DNA of 27,653 nucleotides, taken from DATNFP01 sp035606335 (GTDB taxonomy: Bacteria; Bacteroidota; Bacteroidia; Chitinophagales; Chitinophagaceae). The notes under the pieces are model-generated. The model did no database searches and was not told where the DNA came from. It saw nothing but the letters and a program-made list of their open reading frames with translations. Positions 23,239-27,653 of this stretch are shown here, one piece after another. A program made the translations under genes and the position numbers. How positions within the stretch are numbered: position 1 is the stretch's first letter; each line of letters starts with the position of its first letter. Location of the stretch: contig DATNFP010000128.1 of assembly GCA_035606335.1 (NCBI GenBank), forward strand, positions 1-27,653. Reading direction: 5' to 3'.

Positions 23239-24480
23239 ATGGCAAAAATCATCCCCTTCCAGGGGCTAAGACCTAAGAAAGAGTATGCAGACAAGGTAGC
23301 AACATTGCCGTACGATGTAGTAAGTGTGGCCGAAGCCCGCGAATTCAGAAAAGAGCCGTACAACTTTTATCATGTAACGAGAGCTGAAATAGACCTTCCT
23401 GAAAGTGTGGATGTGCATAGCCAACAGGTATATGACAAGGCTAAGGAAAACCTCGACTGCATGATAGAGGATAAAGTATTGTTTCAGGATAAAGAACCAT
23501 GCTATTATATATATGAGTTGATAATGGATGGCCGCTCACAAACAGGCCTGGTATGTGCGTCTTCATGCGACGATTATTTTAATGGTATTATTAAAAAGCA
23601 TGAATTTACACGCCCGGAAAAAGAGCTTGATCGCATCAATCACATGTTAGCTGTCAGGGCACAGACAGGAGTAGTATTCCTTGCTTACAATGATCATGAC
23701 GAAATACAGAATGTTATTGAGCGATGGAAGAAACAGCACCAGCCAGAATACGATTTTACTGCAAGCGATGGCGTGCGCCACATCTTTTGGGTAATAGATG
23801 ATTATCCCCGTATTGCTACCATCACTCACTATTTTGAAGAAGAGGTGCCTTGTACTTATATAGCTGATGGTCATCACAGGGCAGCATCTGCTGGAAAAGT
23901 TTGCAAGGAAATGAGAGCCAACGGCATATCTGTTACAGGAGATGAATCCTTCAACTATTTTCTCACTTGTATATTTCCGGCAAGCCAGTTACAGATTTTG
24001 GATTATAATCGTGTTGTAAAAGATCTGCATCACATGGTGCCCGAGGAATTTTTGCAGGCATTGGAGCAGGATTTCGAGATATACAGACTCGGTGATGAAT
24101 CATACAAGCCAAAAGAGCCACATGAGTTTGGTATGTACCTGAAAGATGCATGGTACAAGCTTGTAGCCAAAAAAGGCACTTATACTGATGATCCTATTGG
24201 TGTATTGGATGTTACCATACTGCAGCAGAACGTGCTTTCTAAAATATTGGGTATTAACGATCCGCGTACGGATAAGCGTGTAGACTTTGTAGGCGGCATA
24301 AGAGGATTGGCAGAATTAGAAAAAAGAGTGAATAGTAAGGAAATGGCTGCGGCATTTGCAATATATCCGGTTACTATTAAGCAGCTATTCGATATTGCTG
24401 ATAGCGGTAACGTAATGCCACCCAAAAGCACCTGGTTTGAACCAAAATTGAGGGATGGCCTGGTTACTTATTTGATTTGA
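23239..24480 (+). CDS. DUF1015 family protein, ParB-like DGHHR motif
   Basis: The 413-residue soluble protein matches DUF1015: MAKIIPFQGLRPKKEYADKV at the start, LPYDVVS near 23-29, KKHEFTRPEKELDRINHML near 119-137, and IADGHHRAASAGK at 208-220. The DGHHR box (210-214) resembles the box in ParB/Srx-fold free-serine kinases such as archaeal SerK and SbnI. With the frequent siting of DUF1015 genes next to serine synthesis genes, this suggests a role in serine/phosphoserine metabolism. No activity has been established for this family as far as I know, so that remains inference. It follows serC by 98 bp. No signal peptide or membrane segment is present. Confidence 0.9.
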   Translation: MAKIIPFQGLRPKKEYADKVATLPYDVVSVAEAREFRKEPYNFYHVTRAEIDLPESVDVHSQQVYDKAKENLDCMIEDKVLFQDKEPCYYIYELIMDGRSQTGLVCASSCDDYFNGIIKKHEFTRPEKELDRINHMLAVRAQTGVVFLAYNDHDEIQNVIERWKKQHQPEYDFTASDGVRHIFWVIDDYPRIATITHYFEEEVPCTYIADGHHRAASAGKVCKEMRANGISVTGDESFNYFLTCIFPASQLQILDYNRVVKDLHHMVPEEFLQALEQDFEIYRLGDESYKPKEPHEFGMYLKDAWYKLVAKKGTYTDDPIGVLDVTILQQNVLSKILGINDPRTDKRVDFVGGIRGLAELEKRVNSKEMAAAFAIYPVTIKQLFDIADSGNVMPPKSTWFEPKLRDGLVTYLI

Positions 24481-24522
24481 TCTGGTTTATAAAGGAATTG
24501 GAAATAAATAAAAACATTCTTA

Positions 24523-25506
24523 ATGGAATATAGAAAATTAGGAAAGACCGGATTAAAGCTTAGTGCATTGTCTTTTGGCTCATGGGTTACGTTTAGCACC
24601 CAGGTAGAAGATGGAATGGCGGACAAGCTTATGGGTATAGCCTATGACAATGGGATAAATTTTTTCGACAATGCTGAGGCTTATGCCGGTGGTGAATCTG
24701 AAAAGATGATGGGCCGTGTATTGAAAAAGAAAAACTGGGAACGCTCATCTTATCTCATTTCCAGCAAAGTATTTTTCGGATTAAAAGGAAAGGATAATAA
24801 GCCCAATCAGAGTGGCCTTAGTCGTAAGCATATAATGGAGGCGTGTAATGACGCACTAAAACGTTTCCAACATGAATACCTTGATTTATTTTTCTGCCAT
24901 CGTCCCGATAAGGAAACACCAATGGAAGAGGTGGTTACCACGATGAACATACTCATCCAGCAGGGAAAAATATTCTACTGGGGTACAAGTGAATGGAGCG
25001 CAGCAGAGATAATGGAAGCGCACATGGTAGCAAAAGAATTAGGATTGATAGGCCCTGCAATGGAACAGCCGCAATACAATCTTTTTGAAAGGCAGAAAAT
25101 GGAAGTAGATTATATACCTATATTCAGGAACATAGGTATGGGCACTACTATCTGGAGCCCGATGGCGTCTGGTTTGCTTTCCGGAAAATACAATAATGGC
25201 ATTCCCGAAGGCTCACGGTTATCGCTTGAAAATTACACCTGGCTCAAAGACAGGGAAATGACGAAAGACAAGCTGAACAGGGTGAAACAATTAGAAACAG
25301 TAGCTATAGATCTCGGTACTAATACAGCAATACTTTCTATTGCATGGTGCATTAGTAACCCGCATGTTACTACGGCAATCCTTGGTGCAACAAAAGAATC
25401 GCAGCTAACAGAAAATCTGAAGGCGCTGGAGGTTTATCCAAAGATCACGGAAGACGTGAAAAAGCGGATAGACGATATCATGGGGACGAAGCCTATGGGT
25501 GGGTAA
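24523..25506 (+). CDS. Aldo/keto reductase, Kv-beta-like subgroup
   Basis: The 327-residue cytosolic protein has the complete AKR tetrad. FFDNAEAYAGG gives Asp49 and Tyr54, SSKVFF gives Lys82, and FFCHRPD gives His126. MEYRKLGKTGLKLSALSFGSW is the usual start. WGTSEWSAAEIMEAH and PQYNLFER, together with the length, fit the AKR6/voltage-gated potassium channel beta-subunit-like group, which reduces aldehydes or ketones with NADPH. In bacteria these are soluble reductases for reactive carbonyls; a channel partner is not implied. The gene starts 42 bp after DUF1015 and may be cotranscribed with it. Its 3' end overlaps the convergent small secreted-protein gene by 14 bp. Confidence 0.95.
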   Translation: MEYRKLGKTGLKLSALSFGSWVTFSTQVEDGMADKLMGIAYDNGINFFDNAEAYAGGESEKMMGRVLKKKNWERSSYLISSKVFFGLKGKDNKPNQSGLSRKHIMEACNDALKRFQHEYLDLFFCHRPDKETPMEEVVTTMNILIQQGKIFYWGTSEWSAAEIMEAHMVAKELGLIGPAMEQPQYNLFERQKMEVDYIPIFRNIGMGTTIWSPMASGLLSGKYNNGIPEGSRLSLENYTWLKDREMTKDKLNRVKQLETVAIDLGTNTAILSIAWCISNPHVTTAILGATKESQLTENLKALEVYPKITEDVKKRIDDIMGTKPMGG

Positions 25507-25957
25507 AAAGAAGTCTTTTTGCAATATGTTCCACATCCTCAGTCCCTGTACCATTTTGAAGAGAAAATGCGATAGTACGCTTACCATTTGTAAGAGCCAC
25601 AGTTTTTGGATTTGATGGTGTAATTACCGCCTTGGCAATTAATTTTCCTTGAACTGTGTAGTAAGAAATTGTCGTATAGGTGATGTCCTTTACTCTATGT
25701 TTACTGACTTTGTATTTACCGATGGGTTTTTTATCAGCTCCGATAATATACTTTCCTGATACTGATATTGTAACATTTGGCATGCGGGTGCGGCCTGAGT
25801 ATCTTATTATAGATGTACCATCAGAATCTATTTCATTGTCGGAAATGTCATATATCTCATTTGGATTAATAGCGAAAAGTTTGCGATGGGCACTATCCCT
25901 TTGGGCATAGGCTGTAATGGATAGTAAAAGGAATAGGAACAATAAATGAACTTTCAT
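25493..25957 (-). CDS. Small secreted protein of unknown function
   Basis: I do not recognise a family. The 154-residue product has a clear signal peptide (MKVHLLFLFLLLSITAYAQ), so it is periplasmic or surface-exposed. The mature part is short-strand rich and polar. It includes FAINPNEIYDISDNEIDSDG near 28-47, ISVSGKYIIGADKKPIGKYKV near 64-84, and a terminal EDVEHIAKRLLFTHP. No cysteine is present after the signal peptide and no lipobox is seen. Its last 14 bp overlap the end of the aldo/keto reductase gene on the opposite strand. Confidence 0.7.
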   Translation of the reverse strand: MKVHLLFLFLLLSITAYAQRDSAHRKLFAINPNEIYDISDNEIDSDGTSIIRYSGRTRMPNVTISVSGKYIIGADKKPIGKYKVSKHRVKDITYTTISYYTVQGKLIAKAVITPSNPKTVALTNGKRTIAFSLQNGTGTEDVEHIAKRLLFTHP

Positions 25958-26010
25958 AAAAAGGATTAAAAGGTTCCTTTAAAGTTACAACTAATAATCT
26001 TGCTCATAAA

Positions 26011-26046
26011 AAAGAACCATCCCAAACAAAGCAGGATGGCTCTTTT
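26011..26046 (-). terminator. Rho-independent terminator after the DUF6496 gene
   Basis: CCATCC (26017-26022) pairs with GGATGG (26034-26039). On the minus-strand transcript a further G-U pair and A/U pairs extend the stem and a six-U tract follows, 30 bp beyond the DUF6496 stop codon. The plus-strand version has an A-C mismatch, so the minus strand is the better reading. Confidence 0.75.
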
Positions 26047-26077
26047 ATCTAATTCAACGCTCAAATTATATCCATTC

Positions 26078-26317
26078 TTAGTGTCTGCCGCCTTTATGTG
26101 AGCTCTTGCCTGAAGAAGGGCTTTTGCTGCGACCGCTACTTTCTGCCTTTTTAGGAACCTTGTCGCCTTCTTCACGAGCTTCTGATAAGCCTATCGCAAC
26201 TGCCTGTTTAGGATCGGTTATCTTCTTACCTGAGCGGCCGCTTTTCAGCTCACCTTCTTTCATTTCGTGCATTGCTTTTTCTACCTTTTCTCCGGCTTTC
26301 TTGGAATACCTTGCCAT
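26078..26317 (-). CDS. Small basic DUF6496 protein
   Basis: The 79-residue product is highly charged, with Lys, Arg, Ser and Gly dominating. The core block KVEKAMHEMKEGELKSGRSG near 11-30 and KITDPKQAVAIGLSEARE near 32-49 matches DUF6496, a small family often annotated only as hypothetical. The Ser/Gly/Lys/His tail from about 60 is low complexity and likely disordered. Composition is compatible with nucleic-acid binding, but no function is established. It is a single-gene unit ending at the terminator at 26011-26046. The ATG at 26317 matches the family start. Confidence 0.82.
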   Translation of the reverse strand: MARYSKKAGEKVEKAMHEMKEGELKSGRSGKKITDPKQAVAIGLSEAREEGDKVPKKAESSGRSKSPSSGKSSHKGGRH

Positions 26318-26496
26318 AGTGATTGTGTTTTAAAGGGATTATTAAATATTACGCTTTTTAAGAGCATTATCTTTTTCGTAAAAATTTCAGACCATTGCGT
26401 AGAAGGCTTATAGACAAGGCTATTGAGGAAGATTGAGGAAATATTTACACAATGAAAAACTTTTTCATATATTCAGCATATAGCTTATCCAATATA

Positions 26497-26521
26497 GCTA
26501 CATGGCACATGCTTATGTAGC
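26497..26521. repeat. Inverted repeat upstream of the YihY gene
   Basis: GCTACAT (26497-26503) and ATGTAGC (26515-26521) form a perfect 7-bp arm pair with an 11-base centre, ending 19 bp before the ATG. It could be a regulator site or a leader hairpin. The rest of the 223-bp gap from 26318 shows nothing else clear. Confidence 0.35.
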
Positions 26522-26540
26522 ATTAATAAAAATATAGAGC

Positions 26541-27473
26541 ATGGCATTTAGTATCAAGGAATATTTTAAACTGCTTAAAGAGGCAGGGAGTGAATTTGTA
26601 AACGATAACGCGACTAAACTTAGCGCGTCCCTGGCTTATTCTGCCATTTTCTCCATAGGCCCTCTGCTGCTGGTTGTCATAACCCTGATAGGCGTTTTCT
26701 TTAAAAGGGAAGACGTAACAACCGACTTGTTTAACCAAATACGCGGCCTTATAGGAAAACAGGGAGCAGACCTGCTAATGAGCATATTGACAAACCTGCA
26801 GCACCAGAACCACAAAAAATTGTTTGGCATTATAGGAGTTATAGTGCTGATATTTGGTACCACCAGCGTATTTATCGAGATACAGGGCTCTATAAATTAT
26901 ATATGGTCTATAAGGGCTAAGCCAAAAAAAGGATGGTTGAAATTTCTTACTGACCGCCTATTATCTTTTTCTATGGTGGTAGGCCTGGGATTTTTACTTA
27001 TCGTCTCTTTATTTATAAATACACTAATGGATTTGCTTACAGGAAGGTTGGTGCATTTTTTTGGAGGGACTACAATAGTCTTATTCAATATTCTGAATCT
27101 TGTTCTGCTTTTCATTATAATTACTTTCCTGTTTGCTGTGATATATAAAGTGCTCCCCGATGCTAAAATTCATTGGAAAGATGCCCTGGTCGGGGCAAGC
27201 TTTACAGGAGTACTGTTTCTGATAGGTAAATTCCTTATAGGCTTGTATCTGGGTAATTCAACAGTGAGCAATACTTATGGGGCCGCCGCTTCTATTATCA
27301 TCCTCTTATCGTGGGTTTATTATTCGTCCATGATCCTCTATTTCGGTGCGGAGTTCACTAAGGTGTATGCGATACATAAAGGGGAAGGTATAGAAGCAAA
27401 CAGAACCGCTGTCTTTATTGTAAAAAGAGAAGCCAGGGAGCTTTCTGATCCTACAGACGAAATTGGTAAATGA
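26541..27473 (+). CDS. YihY/virulence factor BrkB family membrane protein
   Basis: The 310-residue protein has about six transmembrane segments, near 32-54, 93-113, 138-163, 178-202, 213-236 and 243-270. Family marks are LSASLAYSAIFSIGPLLLVVI near the first helix, FGTTSVFIEIQGSINYIW near 106-123, YKVLPDAKIHWKDALVGASF near 207-226, and YGAAASIIILLSWVYYSSMILYFGAEFTK near 252-280. It was once misnamed ribonuclease BN; the transport substrate, if any, is not settled. The last 30 residues are charged and cytosolic. It converges with the truncated gene at the right edge with no gap. Confidence 0.94.
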   Translation: MAFSIKEYFKLLKEAGSEFVNDNATKLSASLAYSAIFSIGPLLLVVITLIGVFFKREDVTTDLFNQIRGLIGKQGADLLMSILTNLQHQNHKKLFGIIGVIVLIFGTTSVFIEIQGSINYIWSIRAKPKKGWLKFLTDRLLSFSMVVGLGFLLIVSLFINTLMDLLTGRLVHFFGGTTIVLFNILNLVLLFIIITFLFAVIYKVLPDAKIHWKDALVGASFTGVLFLIGKFLIGLYLGNSTVSNTYGAAASIIILLSWVYYSSMILYFGAEFTKVYAIHKGEGIEANRTAVFIVKREARELSDPTDEIGK

Positions 27474-27653
27474 TTACTTGTTCAGCAATAGCTTAATAGA
27501 TCGGATACTTATAAAACGAAACAGGAACATGCATAGCAGGCTGATTACGCAAAATATAGCAAGTTGTGAGAGCCATGCTACATGAAGCATCGTCACCATA
27601 TAGCACAAGGACGCAATAAGTGCGAGAAATGCCAGATGTGTTAAGAGCCACCC
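27474..27653 (-). CDS. C-terminal end of an unidentified membrane protein
   Basis: The minus strand is open from the right edge to a TAA at 27474-27476, giving 59 visible residues. They include two strongly hydrophobic stretches (LTHLAFLALIASLCYMVTM and QLAIFCVISLLCMFLFRFI) and a basic end, so this is probably the last part of a multi-span membrane protein. The family cannot be named from this fragment. The gene is immediately adjacent to the convergent YihY gene stop. Confidence 0.6.
   Translation of the reverse strand, partial: GWLLTHLAFLALIASLCYMVTMLHVAWLSQLAIFCVISLLCMFLFRFISIRSIKLLLNK

Noticed and set aside
24523..25506. Potassium-channel beta subunit role for the aldo/keto reductase
   Set aside because: Subgroup similarity does not imply a channel; no channel gene is present.
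25966..26175. 69-residue minus-strand frame
   Set aside because: It runs across the terminator and overlaps the DUF6496 gene, which has a family match.

Overview
The window looks like a chromosomal stretch from a member of the Bacteroidota, probably close to Chitinophagaceae. The reasons are moderate to low G+C, the near absence of Shine-Dalgarno sequences, a secreted protein with a type IX secretion sorting domain, and protein families typical of that phylum (DUF2480, DUF6496, DUF1015 beside serC). Nothing marks a plasmid, phage or insertion sequence. I found no tRNA, rRNA or CRISPR array.

Left end (1-5.8 kb): the 5' part of mnmG (minus strand, running off the window), an outer-membrane barrel protein, a secreted amidohydrolase and nadA. 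Three 16-bp parS-type ParB sites lie within 1.4 kb: one inside mnmG and two in the intergenic gaps that follow. A 548-bp AT-rich gap without genes follows nadA. Together these suggest the left end sits in the origin-proximal, ParB-loaded domain of the chromosome. Beyond this point most genes read rightward.

5.8-12.8 kb: a LamG/type IX-secreted protein; a YCII/DGPF protein paired with a large ECF42-type sigma factor, with a strong terminator hairpin between them; a DUF1569 protein; a PpiD/SurA-type periplasmic foldase; a DUF2480 protein; and a secreted L,D-transpeptidase.

12.8-21.4 kb: a minus-strand pair of a LutB-like iron-sulfur protein and an atypical polysaccharide deacetylase. Next comes a four-gene plus-strand island of a three-helix membrane protein, a cytosolic amidohydrolase, a cytosolic purple-acid-phosphatase-like metallophosphoesterase and a patatin-like phospholipase. 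I do not recognise this combination as a described system, and it is the best candidate here for an uncharacterised module. It meets, tail to tail, a PagL-like lipid A deacylase.

21.4-27.65 kb: a DUF502 membrane protein overlapping serC, then DUF1015 (serA is not between them), an aldo/keto reductase, a small secreted protein of unknown role, a small basic DUF6496 protein, a YihY/BrkB membrane protein and the end of an unidentified membrane protein. Most of this segment is housekeeping or envelope biology.
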